From contig JAPOYJ010000026.1 of assembly GCA_026706635.1 (NCBI GenBank), forward strand, positions 1-41,361: a stretch of DNA of 41,361 nucleotides, written 5' to 3'. The position numbers were made by a program, and so were the translations under genes. Shown piece after piece: positions 10,984 to 19,825 of the stretch (the first letter of the stretch is position 1; every line of letters begins with the position of its first letter). Origin of the DNA: Gemmatimonadota bacterium (GTDB lineage Bacteria > Gemmatimonadota > Gemmatimonadetes > Longimicrobiales > Gaopeijiaceae). The notes below the pieces were generated by a model, which saw only the letters and a list, made by a program, of their open reading frames with translations, was not told where the DNA came from and made no database searches.

Positions 10984-13900
10984 CCGACGAGGCGGCCCGG
11001 CGGAGCATCTGCGAGGATCTGGACGATAACCTCCTGGTGGAGGCGGGAGCGGGCTCCGGAAAGACGACCGAACTCGTCAACCGGATGGTCGCGCTCGTGC
11101 GGACCGGAGCGACCCAGGTCGAGGAAATCGCCGCGGTCACCTTTACGCGCAAGGCGGCGGCCGAACTCCGCGAACGCTTTCAGATCGCCCTCGAGAAGTC
11201 CCTCAGCGATCTCCGCGACCTCCCGGCCGAGACGGCCGCGAGAGAGCGACTGGGAGCGGCAATCCAAGGCGTGGACGCGGCGTTTCTGGGCACCATCCAC
11301 GCCTTCTGCGCCCGGCTACTCCGGGAGCGGCCGCTAGGGGCGGGTCTCGACCCGGGATTCCGCGAGATCGAGGAGGCAGAGGCGGAAGCGATGCGTCGGC
11401 GATTCTGGGTCGACTTCCAGGAGCGAATGGCGACCGACGGGGATGAGCGCCTGAGCGACCTCGCAAGGCTCGGGGTTCCGCTCGAACGGCTCGAGGCGGC
11501 ATTCGCGACGGTGGAGGAAAACCCGGATGTTGACTTCGGCTTCGCGGCGGTCCCCGCCACGCCTCCGGAGGCGATCGACCTCGTACGCACCCACCTGGAC
11601 GAGCTCCTCGACCGGGCTGCGGCGCTCCTGCCCGACCGCACTCCCCAGAAGGGCTGGGACCCATTCGCGACGAGGATGCGGACTCTTCTCTACCGGCGCC
11701 GCGCCTTCGATTGGAGCGACGATCGCGTCCTTTTCGACGCGTTGACGACAATTCACCGCAAGAGGTGCGCGCTAGTGCAAAACCGGTGGAGCGACACGGC
11801 GAGCGGCAAGCAGCGGGCCAAGACGCTCTGCCGGGAGGTCGAGGAGTTCGCAGCTCCGGGAGGCGCCGCCGACCTCCTGCTGGCCCGGGCGTGGGCGCAC
11901 CGCTATCCGGTTGCGATGGGAATCGCGAGGGACGCGGCGCGCGCCTTCGCCGAAGAGCGCAGGCGACTCGGGCTCGTCAGCTACCAGGACCTGCTGGTGC
12001 TAACGAGGGAACTGCTCGCCAGCGAGCCGGATGGCCGCCGCGAGCTGGCGGCAAGATTCCCGCGCATACTCGTCGACGAGTTCCAGGACACCGACCCCCT
12101 GCAGGCCGAAATTCTGCTGCTCCTGGCGAGCGACCCCGAGACGGGCGACGACTGGCGCAGGGTGGAGCCGCGACCGGGCGCACTATTCGTCGTCGGCGAC
12201 CCGAAGCAGAGCATCTACCGCTTTCGACGCGCCGACATCGCTCTCTACCAGGTCGTCAAGCGCCGTTTCGAGCACTTCGGCAAGGTGCTCGGCCTCGAGA
12301 CGAACTTCCGCTCGCTCCCCGCAATCGGAGAGATCGTGCAGGGCGCGTTCGATCGCCACGACCGTTTCGGCGCCAGCGACACGGACCGGCAGGCGGCCTT
12401 TGCGCCGCTCGTGCCAGCGCGCACCGATGAGGGGCCTGGGCTGGTGGCGGCGTACCGGATCGCCGGCGGCAACCACCGGGCAATGGCGCGCGACGAGGCG
12501 AAGCGGATCGCGACGGAGATCTCGGCGCGGGTGAAGGCGGGCGAGCGGAAGGCGGGCGACTTCATGGTCCTCACCCGCACGAGGCACCACCTGCAGAGCT
12601 ACGTACGCGCACTCGAGCGCCGGGGCGTGCCCACCGATGTCTCGGGCGCGGGAGTCGATTTCGACGAGGAGCTGGCGGCCTTCCTGCTCTTGCTGAGATG
12701 CCTGGAGGACCCCACCCACCGAACGCGCGTTGTCGGCGTGCTAACGGGACCGCTCTTCGGGGTCACGCTGGAAGAGCTGGTCGCCTACCGGGACGCGGGC
12801 GGCTTCGAGATAAACCGCCGGGCCCGCGGCGACGGCGAGGTGGCCGGAGCGGTCGACACCCTGCACAGGTGGTGGAAGAGGGCGATGAGGGAACCTGCCG
12901 ACGTTACCGTGGAGCGTCTGGTCGCCGAGACGGCTCTCTTTCCGCTCGCCGCAGCCGAGGAGCTCGGCCAGCTCCGCGCAGGTGCGGTCGCCTACCTCCT
13001 CGACGCCGTGAGGGTGTGCGTTCTGGAGGGCGACGGCTCCCTTGCCGGCGCAGCCGACGCGATCGAGGATGCGCTGAGGTGGCAAGACGCCGAGGCGCCG
13101 CTCGTGCCGGGTCGCGGCAACTGCGTGAGGGTCATGAACCTGCACCGCGCCAAGGGGCTGGAGGCACCGGTGGTCTTTCTGGCGGCACCTTTCGGCGAGA
13201 CGAACCGACCGCCGCGGATGCGCGTCGCGCGCGACGAGAGCGGAGAGGCCAGGGGCAGTACCGCGATCCTCGACCGGGCGGATCCGGCCAAGTGGTTTGC
13301 ACGGCAGCGGAGGGTGATCGCGCAACCCCTGGACTGGGAGCGGGAGCTGAAGGAGGAGCGCGACTTCGAAGCCGCCGAGAGCGTGCGCCTGCTCTACGTC
13401 GCCGCCACCCGCGCAAAGGACGAGCTCTGGATCGCACGGTCGGGACCAAGGGGCGGCTCGCCCTGGCAGGCGCTCGAGGAGTGGGTCGTGAACGCTGCGA
13501 AAAGGGTGCCCGGAAAGGCCGGAAGTGTCAGGCTCGTGGAGCTTAGCTCGAAGGAGGCGCCCCCCCCTCCCGAGCTGAGTCCCGATGTCGACCTGGCACC
13601 TCGGCTGGGCACCATGCGGAGGGCGGCCGAACGCAGCCGCATTGCGACGTACCGACGAAACTCGGTGACGGAGAGCACCAAGGGCGGCGGTGCCGGCGGT
13701 GACCGGGAGCGGATGCGGCGGATCCGCGTGCATACCTTCGCGCCGCCGACCGAACGGCCCGCGAGCGGTGGGCGCGAATGGGGCAGCGTGGTGCACCAGA
13801 CGCTGGCGATCGCGGCCGAGGGAGTGCGCGGCGAGTCGCTCGACCGGCTAGCCCGCGATCTCCTCGCTGGCCGTGGGCGCATCGCGCGCGACGGAGGCGA

Positions 13901-14264
13901 GCCGCCGGATATAGCTGCCCTCCTCTCGCTTGTAGCCTCGGTACGCGCCTCGCCGATCTGGAAGCGCGCGATGGCCAGCGACGAGCACCTCGTCGAGTTG
14001 CCCTTCTCGCTTGCTAAGGCGGCGAGCGGCGAGCACCGCGAAGTCCTCGAGGGGGTGATCGACCTGGTCTTCCGCGAGGGCGACCGCTGGTGTGTGGTCG
14101 ACTACAAGGCGGACCGCGGCGACGATCCCGACTTCGCCTCCAGGGTCGAGGAGTACCGGGCCCAGGTAGACCTCTACGCCCGCTGCTGGGAGGAGCTGAC
14201 CGGCGCCGAGGTCGGGGAACGGGTGCTACTCTTCGTGGCCCAGGGTCGAGCGGAGTCGTGGTGA
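10905..14264 (+). CDS. addA: AddA-like UvrD/RecB-family helicase-nuclease, N-terminus supplied by repeat E4
   Basis: 1119 aa from ATG 10905. SF1A helicase motifs in order: Walker A AGAGSGKT at residues 47-54, FTRKAAAELRERF, GTIHAFCARLL, ILVDEFQDTD near 390, VVGDPKQSIYRFRRAD, LETNFRS, VMNLHRAKGLEAPVVF and LLYVAATRAKDEL. The C-terminal RecB-type nuclease has GVIDLVF and VVDYKADR near 1063, then QVDLYAR. This is the helicase partner of AddB. The first 27 codons, starting MDKRAKRPSG, are repeat-derived; the native start was probably GTG at 10719, and reading from it now stops after 8 codons. Whether the ATG or another site is used in the cell is unknown. Confidence 0.9.
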   Translation: MDKRAKRPSGDAALLECRGRLVHGLLADEAARRSICEDLDDNLLVEAGAGSGKTTELVNRMVALVRTGATQVEEIAAVTFTRKAAAELRERFQIALEKSLSDLRDLPAETAARERLGAAIQGVDAAFLGTIHAFCARLLRERPLGAGLDPGFREIEEAEAEAMRRRFWVDFQERMATDGDERLSDLARLGVPLERLEAAFATVEENPDVDFGFAAVPATPPEAIDLVRTHLDELLDRAAALLPDRTPQKGWDPFATRMRTLLYRRRAFDWSDDRVLFDALTTIHRKRCALVQNRWSDTASGKQRAKTLCREVEEFAAPGGAADLLLARAWAHRYPVAMGIARDAARAFAEERRRLGLVSYQDLLVLTRELLASEPDGRRELAARFPRILVDEFQDTDPLQAEILLLLASDPETGDDWRRVEPRPGALFVVGDPKQSIYRFRRADIALYQVVKRRFEHFGKVLGLETNFRSLPAIGEIVQGAFDRHDRFGASDTDRQAAFAPLVPARTDEGPGLVAAYRIAGGNHRAMARDEAKRIATEISARVKAGERKAGDFMVLTRTRHHLQSYVRALERRGVPTDVSGAGVDFDEELAAFLLLLRCLEDPTHRTRVVGVLTGPLFGVTLEELVAYRDAGGFEINRRARGDGEVAGAVDTLHRWWKRAMREPADVTVERLVAETALFPLAAAEELGQLRAGAVAYLLDAVRVCVLEGDGSLAGAADAIEDALRWQDAEAPLVPGRGNCVRVMNLHRAKGLEAPVVFLAAPFGETNRPPRMRVARDESGEARGSTAILDRADPAKWFARQRRVIAQPLDWERELKEERDFEAAESVRLLYVAATRAKDELWIARSGPRGGSPWQALEEWVVNAAKRVPGKAGSVRLVELSSKEAPPPPELSPDVDLAPRLGTMRRAAERSRIATYRRNSVTESTKGGGAGGDRERMRRIRVHTFAPPTERPASGGREWGSVVHQTLAIAAEGVRGESLDRLARDLLAGRGRIARDGGEPPDIAALLSLVASVRASPIWKRAMASDEHLVELPFSLAKAASGEHREVLEGVIDLVFREGDRWCVVDYKADRGDDPDFASRVEEYRAQVDLYARCWEELTGAEVGERVLLFVAQGRAESW

Positions 14265-14270
14265 TGCAAG

Positions 14271-14449
14271 GCGCTTCGCGGGGCGCATGGCGGAGCCATT
14301 CGCCCAAGAAGCGTCGCTGAGCAGAGCCACGGACATGCCCACTGTAAACCATGGATTACATATTGTAAAGCATAGATTACAGTACGAAGAGCTAGTAGCG
14401 AAGCGGTCCAGCGGAGATGCAGCGCTGCTCCTGCCGTGGGAGGTGCTAC
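14271..14449 (+). repeat. CTAG-end repeat, copy E5 (diverged ends, intact AT core)
   Basis: The AT core is the cleanest in the window: TGTAAACCATGGATTACA at 14343-14360 and TGTAAAGCATAGATTACA at 14364-14381, start to start 21 bp. The left arm is diverged and the right arm has lost the TTGTCCACGG segment, ending GGTGCTACC. The stop codon of the convergent transporter gene lies in this right end. Confidence 0.75.
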
Positions 14450-15717
14450 CCGGCCGCAGACACGAACGGATCCCTCACCCGCTGCAGCAGCACCAGGCCG
14501 ATCAGGAAGAGCGCGGTAAGCACCAGGAAGCCCGGCCGCTGGTTCCCGCCGGCCAGATAGGTGACCCCCCCGAAGAGCACCGGACCAAGCACAGACGACG
14601 ACCGCCCGCACAGCGCATAGAACCCGAAGAGCTCGGCCTCCCGTCCACCGGGTATGAGCGACGCCATGAACGCCCGGCTCGCCGACTGCACCGAACCCAG
14701 TCCGAACCCGGCCGCCACGGCCAGGCCGCGGAAAACATCCGGGCTCCGCACGAAATACGCCGCGATCCCGGCTGCCACCCACAGGCAGAGCACGCCGGTC
14801 AGCACCCTCTTCGGCCCCAGCGTGTCGGTGGGCTTCGCCATCGCGTAGGCCCCGGCCAGCGCCGAGAACTGCACGATCAGGAAGAGGATGATGACGCCCT
14901 GCTGGTCGAAGCCGAAGCTCTCCGTGGCGATGACGGCTGCCATCACGATGATCGTCAGGACGCCGTCGATGTAGAAGAAGAAGGCGAAGAGGAAGCGGCG
15001 CAGATTGGTGTGACCCCACACCTCCGCGGCAATGCGCTTGAAGTCCGCGAATCCCCTCGCGACGGCCTGCCCGATGCCGATACCACCCCGCCGGTCCTGT
15101 GGTAGGAAGCGGAAGGCGGGAATCGAGAAGATCGCGAAGAAGGCGATGACCGCGAGCCAGACGAGTTCGATGTGCCCCCACCTTTCCAGGAGCAGTAGCG
15201 CGAGCATCAAGCCGAGCGCCGATCCCAGGTATCCCAGCCCGTAGCCGTAGCCCGAGGTGCGGCCCAGCCGCTCGGGGGACACAATGTCGGGGAGGTATGC
15301 GTTGTAGAAGACGTTCGCGCTCTCGAACCCGACGTTGGCGAGGATGAAGACGAGGAAGCCCGCGACGATCATTCCCGGCTGGAGCGTCGTCATGAGCGCC
15401 ACGCCGACCAGACAGGTGGCCACATAGAAGCACAGGAAACGCTTGCGGGCACCACTGCGGTCGGCGATCGCGCCCAGGAGGGGGGAGGTGACCGCGACAA
15501 TGATGGCCGATGCGGCCACCGCCCAGCCCCACCAGAGTTCCCCCAGTCCCCCTTCCCCACCGACGATCGTGCCGCGGTAGAAGACAGGAAAGACCGCCGT
15601 CGTAACGACCGCCGGATAGATCGAGTTTGCGAAGTCGTACAGAATCCATGACCGGACGGCGCGCTTGTCGTGGCGCGGTGCGCCCGCGCCGCCGTCCTCC
15701 TGCCCGGCCCGGGGCAC
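14446..15717 (-). CDS. MFS transporter, UMF1 / Atg22-like family
   Basis: 423 aa from GTG at 15717, which shares its G with the preceding gene's TAG stop (TAGTG). The opening WILYDFANSIYPAVVTTAVF is characteristic of UMF1-type major facilitator proteins, and about 11-12 hydrophobic helices follow. A helix 2-3 loop of MFS type, GAIADRSGARKR, is present. The late segment GLGSVQSASRAFMASLIP also fits the family. The substrate is unknown. It is the last gene of a three-gene minus-strand unit with the small membrane protein and the YkvA-like gene. Its stop TAG is in the end of repeat E5. Confidence 0.85.
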   Translation of the reverse strand: MPRAGQEDGGAGAPRHDKRAVRSWILYDFANSIYPAVVTTAVFPVFYRGTIVGGEGGLGELWWGWAVAASAIIVAVTSPLLGAIADRSGARKRFLCFYVATCLVGVALMTTLQPGMIVAGFLVFILANVGFESANVFYNAYLPDIVSPERLGRTSGYGYGLGYLGSALGLMLALLLLERWGHIELVWLAVIAFFAIFSIPAFRFLPQDRRGGIGIGQAVARGFADFKRIAAEVWGHTNLRRFLFAFFFYIDGVLTIIVMAAVIATESFGFDQQGVIILFLIVQFSALAGAYAMAKPTDTLGPKRVLTGVLCLWVAAGIAAYFVRSPDVFRGLAVAAGFGLGSVQSASRAFMASLIPGGREAELFGFYALCGRSSSVLGPVLFGGVTYLAGGNQRPGFLVLTALFLIGLVLLQRVRDPFVSAAG

Positions 15718-15989
15718 TATCCGTCCCGAGCCCTGACGATCCCCATCCCAACGCCCGTGCCGACGCCTAGGCCCAGGAGGAGGGCAGCCCCGGTTCCGAA
15801 AACGGGCAGCACGGCCACGACGGGCGCGGCCACGATCGAAGTAGCTGCTCCTGTCAAGAGCGCCATCCCGCCCGCCGACCTCTCCGCAACCTTGGTGTAG
15901 CGTAGCCTGCGGCTTACGAAGTCCTTCGACTTCACATGGCCGAAGAGGCCCGCGACACCCGCGATCAACAGCCCTAGCGTCTCCATCAT
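15717..15989 (-). CDS. small hypothetical membrane protein
   Basis: 90 aa. ATG at 15989 (or the adjacent ATG at 15986), preceded by AAGGAAGGTG at a suitable distance. One N-terminal hydrophobic segment (TLGLLIAGVAGLFG), a charged middle (KDFVSRRLRYTKVAERS), then a long Gly/Ala/Val-rich hydrophobic region likely to form two helices. I recognise no family. It lies between the YkvA-like gene (46 bp gap) and the transporter (1 bp overlap), so it is probably co-transcribed. Confidence 0.65.
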   Translation of the reverse strand: MMETLGLLIAGVAGLFGHVKSKDFVSRRLRYTKVAERSAGGMALLTGAATSIVAAPVVAVLPVFGTGAALLLGLGVGTGVGMGIVRARDG

Positions 15990-16035
15990 TGCACCTTCCT
16001 TTCGTGTGGCAAGTCGATGAACGGGTGGTGGACGA

Positions 16036-16569
16036 TCACGATTCGCGCCCGAGCCCGGCCCAGGCTCGGTTCACCTGCGTCGAAACGTCCTGCAGCGCAA
16101 AGAGCGACGCCTCGTCGAGCTTGTCGCTGATCGCTTGTCCGAGCAGGCGCCGCAGGAAGCGCAGCGGCTCCATGAAGTCCACATCCATGAGGGGGGGAGA
16201 ACCGTAGTTGAAGTTCTCCAGGATCCGAAAGGCCAGGTAGGTGTCGTCGAGGAGGCCGGCTAGCCCCTGGGTCATCTCCGGAATCAGGTCGACCGGATTC
16301 ACGAAGTACCGCGCCGCGTGCTCCAGCACTGGCAGCACGACCACCTCCAGCTGGCGCTCTTCGGCCGCCTGGGCCGCGCACGCCAGCACGACCGGCACCA
16401 TCTCGACGACCTCCACGGCGACCGCCGCCGCCTCGGCCACCTCCTCGTCGGACGAGGACGGGGAGACGCGCCGGACGAACTCCTCGAGCTTGCCCTCGTC
16501 GCGCTCCTTGGCGCTGGCAATCACGGCCTGGATGTCCTCCAGTACCGTCTGAACGTCATCGAGTTTCAT
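16036..16569 (-). CDS. YkvA/DUF1232-like protein
   Basis: 177 aa. The middle segment ARYFVNPVDLIPEMTQGLAG followed by LLDDTYLAFRIL resembles the YkvA/DUF1232 motif, in which an N-P-[ILV]-DLIP turn lies between two helices. The rest is predicted helical and rich in Ala/Glu; function unknown. The start codon at 16567-16569 directly abuts CTAG of repeat E6, so the native leader is gone and no Shine-Dalgarno site is visible upstream. An internal GTG about 16 codons in, preceded by GGAGG, is a possible alternative start. Confidence 0.7.
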   Translation of the reverse strand: MKLDDVQTVLEDIQAVIASAKERDEGKLEEFVRRVSPSSSDEEVAEAAAVAVEVVEMVPVVLACAAQAAEERQLEVVVLPVLEHAARYFVNPVDLIPEMTQGLAGLLDDTYLAFRILENFNYGSPPLMDVDFMEPLRFLRRLLGQAISDKLDEASLFALQDVSTQVNRAWAGLGRES

Positions 16570-16821
16570 CTAGCAGTCCGTGGATAATCTCGCGCGACCG
16601 CCGAGAGGCGCGAAGCGCTCCGCTGCCAAGGCGCGACGAAGGCTTGGTAGCAGCGCTACCGGGCCGAGGAGCAACACAGAGCGAAGCCAGAGATACAGGA
16701 TTGTAAAACGTGGATTACACATTGTAAAGTACACATTACAGTATGGATAGGCGAGCGAAGCGGTCCAGCGGAGATGCAGCGCGCCTCGAATGCCGTGGGA
16801 GGCTTGTCCACGGGCTGCTAG
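16570..16821 (+). repeat. CTAG-end repeat, copy E6 (full length)
   Basis: 252 bp, from CTAGCAGTCCGTGGATAA at 16570 to GTCCACGGGCTGCTAG ending 16821. The hairpin reads GGTAGC-AGC-GCTACC at 16646-16660, a covarying variant of the stem in E4. The AT core is at about 16701-16741. Its left end touches the start codon of the YkvA-like gene. Confidence 0.9.
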
Positions 16822-16841
16822 GCCCTCCCCAGCCGGGCAGC

Positions 16842-16882
16842 GCGTGGACAAGCCTCCCGCGAGACTACTCACGGACTGCCAG
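16842..16882 (-). repeat. CTAG-end repeat, end-to-end fragment E6b
   Basis: About 41 bp joining one terminal repeat (CGTGGACAAGCCTCCC) directly to the other (GCGAGACTACTCACGGACTG), an extreme internal deletion. Its outer end CCAG lies in the last codons of the FG-GAP gene and supplies that gene's stop. Confidence 0.7.
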
Positions 16883-18697
16883 GTAGAGTACCACCCCGCC
16901 GCCGCCGCCGCCCGCAGCCACGTCCAGGCGACCGTCGCCATTCAGATCCGCCAGCGCCGGCGCCACGTACGTTGGCAGCTCGATGGCGATGGGATCCGAC
17001 TCTACGAAGCTCGGCGCCTCGACGGAGCCTTCGTTGAGGAAGATTCCGATACCTGAGAGCTCCGACCCGACCGCAAGGTCGAGGTCGCCGTCGCCGTCCA
17101 GATCCACGAGCGTCGGCGCGCTCCTGCGCCCGATGTCGATGTCGTTGAACTCGTCGGAGACGAGCTCGAATGAAGGACTCTTGGCGGTGCCGACGTTGCG
17201 GTAGTAGTTGAGGGCCCCGGAGGACTCGCCCACGAGCAGATCGAGATCGCCGTCGCCGTCGAGGTCGCCTAGAGTAGGCGTGGTGTTGCGGCCCCGCGTG
17301 AGGGTGACCGCCACCGAGTCGACGAGCGTCCAGCGCCGCACGGCCCCGCCCTTGCCCCCGGGACCGTCGTTGCGGTAGTAGGCGACCCGGTCGCGCCACT
17401 GCCCAAGGAGCATGTCGGAATCGCCGTCCCCGTCCAGATCGCCGAATGCGGGGGCTAGGTTGTAGGCGCGCCCAATTCCCTCGACCCTGCCGAGCGCCCT
17501 GAAGGACGGCCGGGAGGCGGTGCCTTCGTTCTCGAAGATATGGAGCGCGCCGCGCTCGGAGTCGTCAGGCTCGATCTTCCCGCCGACGAACAGGTCGAGA
17601 TCGCCGTCGCCATCCACATCCGCGAACGCCGGGATCGACTCGCTCCCCACGTCCAGAGTGCGCACAAGGCGGGCGGTGACGTGCCCGAAATCGCCGTCCA
17701 CCCCCTGCTCGAAGTAGTGCAGGTTATCGACCGAGGTGCGCGACGGCAGGAAGGCGCCGCCGAGGACGCCCATCACGAGATCGGGATCGCCGTCGCCGTC
17801 CAGGTCGCCGAGCGCCGGGGCGTTGTAGCCACTGGTGGCCACCGGATCGCCCGGGGGGAAGGGCACGGGCGTCCCCCTCAGGATCGGTCGGCCGCACTCC
17901 CCCGAGGTGTTCTCGATCAGGAGCAGCCCGGCCTCGAAGAAGTCGCCCCAGAGGAGATCGTAGTCGCCATCCCGGTCGATGTCGCCCAGCGCCATCGTGT
18001 TGGCGCCGTGCCGCATCCCCTGGAAGGCCGCCACGATCTCGATGTCCTCGAAGAAGTCGGTGACGTGGCGGAAGCGGGGAACTCCCCACTCGTCGCTGCC
18101 GTCGGCCTCGTAGCGAGTGATCGTCCCAGTCAGACGCCCGATCAGCAGATCGAGCCGTCCGTCGCAGTCGATGTCGGCCGCGTTCGGGATATTCTGGCGG
18201 TCCGAGAAGATGGGCTCGCCCGCGATGTCCCTGAGGGTGTCGGCCGCCAGCACGTAGCGCGGGGTGCCGGTGCCACCGTCGTTGCGGTAGTAGCGGACGT
18301 AGCTGTACGGCTCCTCGGCCAGCAGGTCGAGGTCGCCGTCGAGGTCCACGTCGACGAGGCGGAACCACTCGCCGACCGTCAGCTCCTCGTAGTGGTCGGT
18401 GATCCAGCGGTAGCCGTCGTCGTCGCTCCGAAAGAGCATCACGCGGTCGGCTCTCTCCTGCAGGAAGAGGTCGAGATCACCGTCGCCATCCGCGTCCGCG
18501 AGCTGGGGTCGCGGGAGGTTGAGTCCGCCCAGAAAGGGATGGTCCACCGGTGCGCCGTCCGCGTCGCGCATCTCAACCCCGTCCGATCCGTTGACGACCC
18601 GGTGCCACCTGCGGCCGTCGAACGCCTGCGCAGAGGCGCACCCTGCCAGGAGCAGTGCCACAATGAGACTGGGCAGCCCCGGGCGCCGTTGCCTCAT
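16865..18697 (-). CDS. FG-GAP/VCBS-repeat beta-propeller lipoprotein
   Basis: 610 aa. Lipoprotein signal ending LLLAGC (Cys20). Ten calcium-type loops of the form DxDxDGDxDL (for example DADGDGDLDLF, DIDRDGDYDLL, DLDGDGDLDLL) recur through the protein, as in FG-GAP/VCBS integrin-like propellers; the protein should fold as an extracytoplasmic propeller. Its ATG overlaps the upstream gene's stop as ATGA. The final residues LAVRE and the TAG stop are encoded by repeat fragment E6b (same bases as CTGGCAGTCCGTG), so the native C-terminus was altered or trimmed. Ligand unknown. Confidence 0.85.
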   Translation of the reverse strand: MRQRRPGLPSLIVALLLAGCASAQAFDGRRWHRVVNGSDGVEMRDADGAPVDHPFLGGLNLPRPQLADADGDGDLDLFLQERADRVMLFRSDDDGYRWITDHYEELTVGEWFRLVDVDLDGDLDLLAEEPYSYVRYYRNDGGTGTPRYVLAADTLRDIAGEPIFSDRQNIPNAADIDCDGRLDLLIGRLTGTITRYEADGSDEWGVPRFRHVTDFFEDIEIVAAFQGMRHGANTMALGDIDRDGDYDLLWGDFFEAGLLLIENTSGECGRPILRGTPVPFPPGDPVATSGYNAPALGDLDGDGDPDLVMGVLGGAFLPSRTSVDNLHYFEQGVDGDFGHVTARLVRTLDVGSESIPAFADVDGDGDLDLFVGGKIEPDDSERGALHIFENEGTASRPSFRALGRVEGIGRAYNLAPAFGDLDGDGDSDMLLGQWRDRVAYYRNDGPGGKGGAVRRWTLVDSVAVTLTRGRNTTPTLGDLDGDGDLDLLVGESSGALNYYRNVGTAKSPSFELVSDEFNDIDIGRRSAPTLVDLDGDGDLDLAVGSELSGIGIFLNEGSVEAPSFVESDPIAIELPTYVAPALADLNGDGRLDVAAGGGGGGVVLYLAVRE

Positions 18698-19788
18698 CCG
18701 CCCGCCGGACCGATCGATATGCCCGCCGGGTACGCCCCGACCTCGATCGTCCTCACAACCTCGAAGGTGCGGGTGTCGATCTTCACCACGGTTCCCACCT
18801 CCGAGTTGCTCGTCACCTCCTGGCGTGGCTCGTACCTCCCCGAGAGGTTGCGGTTGGAGACGAAGAGGTAGCGCCCGTCGGCCGTCACCGCGCTACCGTG
18901 AGGCTCCACGATCCCGGGGGCGGTCAGGCGGTGCTCAACGGTCCAGCCCCGGGTCTCCACCACGACCACGGCGTCGTCGTCCTTGGCACCGAAGTAGACA
19001 CGGTCCCCCGTTGGCGAGAAGACGGGGTGCCAGGGCTGCCTGCCCACATCTACCTCGGTGACGAGCCCCGCCGATGGATCGGCCGCGTCGAAGACGAGGA
19101 GCTTGCCGGTGATCTGGGCAGTCGCCACCAGGTGTCGGCGGTCCGGCGAGAGCGCGAACTGCACGAGCGTGTGGGGCGGCCCGGCCACATCCACTAGCTC
19201 GATCTCCTCCGCGTCGCCGAGCACCCCGAAGCGGTTCTCGACCAGCGAGGCCGAGAAGACCCGCCCCGACTCCGAATCGACCGCCAGCGCATGCGGCCTC
19301 GGAAAGAAGACATCCAGCTCGACGATCTCCATATCGGCCGGGTCGATCATCCCGATCCGCTGCGGCGGGTTGACCGCCATCATCGACCGTCCTACATAGA
19401 GAATCCCGGTGGCCGGATCCGGTGCAAGCATCCCCGGCGTCTCGAACTCGGCCCGCCCGACGAGCTCGTTGTCGGCGTTGAGGCGCAGCACGTGCCCCCC
19501 GCCGATCAGCGAGACGTACCAGTGGCTGCCGTCGGCGTCCACCGCCGTGTGGTGCGGTCTGGAGTTGGCGTCGAAGCCTAGCTTCGTCATGTCAACGGTC
19601 GCCACCACCTCGCCCGACTCCGCGTCGATCACCGAAACGCTTGCCGAGGCCTGGTTCGCCACGTAGACGCGCTCGGATGGCGACTCCTCCGTGCCGATCG
19701 CATCGGCATCCTGCGCCTCCAGCGCGGATGTCCCAATCCAGGGGAAGGTCACACAGGCGGCCATCCTCCCGACTACTCGCATTCTCAT
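18694..19788 (-). CDS. secreted YncE-like / YVTN beta-propeller protein
   Basis: 364 aa from ATG at 19788, preceded by GGGAG at 8-9 bp; a longer frame to 19833 exists but would overlap the end of the peptidase gene. An Arg-rich start and hydrophobic stretch precede ALEAQDADA, a likely signal peptide. Repeats such as RVYVANQASASVSVIDAESG, GEVVATVDM and GTVVKIDTRTFEVVRTIEVG are typical of YncE/cytochrome-d1-like propellers with YVTN blades. Probably a periplasmic binding or scaffold protein. It is the middle gene of a three-gene unit and is coupled to the FG-GAP gene by ATGA. Confidence 0.85.
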   Translation of the reverse strand: MRMRVVGRMAACVTFPWIGTSALEAQDADAIGTEESPSERVYVANQASASVSVIDAESGEVVATVDMTKLGFDANSRPHHTAVDADGSHWYVSLIGGGHVLRLNADNELVGRAEFETPGMLAPDPATGILYVGRSMMAVNPPQRIGMIDPADMEIVELDVFFPRPHALAVDSESGRVFSASLVENRFGVLGDAEEIELVDVAGPPHTLVQFALSPDRRHLVATAQITGKLLVFDAADPSAGLVTEVDVGRQPWHPVFSPTGDRVYFGAKDDDAVVVVETRGWTVEHRLTAPGIVEPHGSAVTADGRYLFVSNRNLSGRYEPRQEVTSNSEVGTVVKIDTRTFEVVRTIEVGAYPAGISIGPAGG

Positions 19789-19825
19789 CTTCGCTACTCC
19801 CGGTGCGATTCCACTTTGCGGGCTG

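Noticed and set aside
10735-16588. CGTGGATAA in the repeat ends, and TTATCCAT-like words near the AT core, as DnaA boxes close to recF/gyrB.
   Set aside because: They differ from TTATCCACA/TGTGGATAA by at least one base. They occur in every copy regardless of position and form part of the repeat ends. dnaA, dnaN and an AT-rich unwinding region are absent, so no origin is supported.
16570-16941. Open frames with similar products inside several repeats (segments such as CNVxxTxCNPRFT or LxARGQxSHGIR).
   Set aside because: They arise because the same repeat is read in the same frame. They have no independent start signal, vary in frame and end, and are better explained as repeat sequence.
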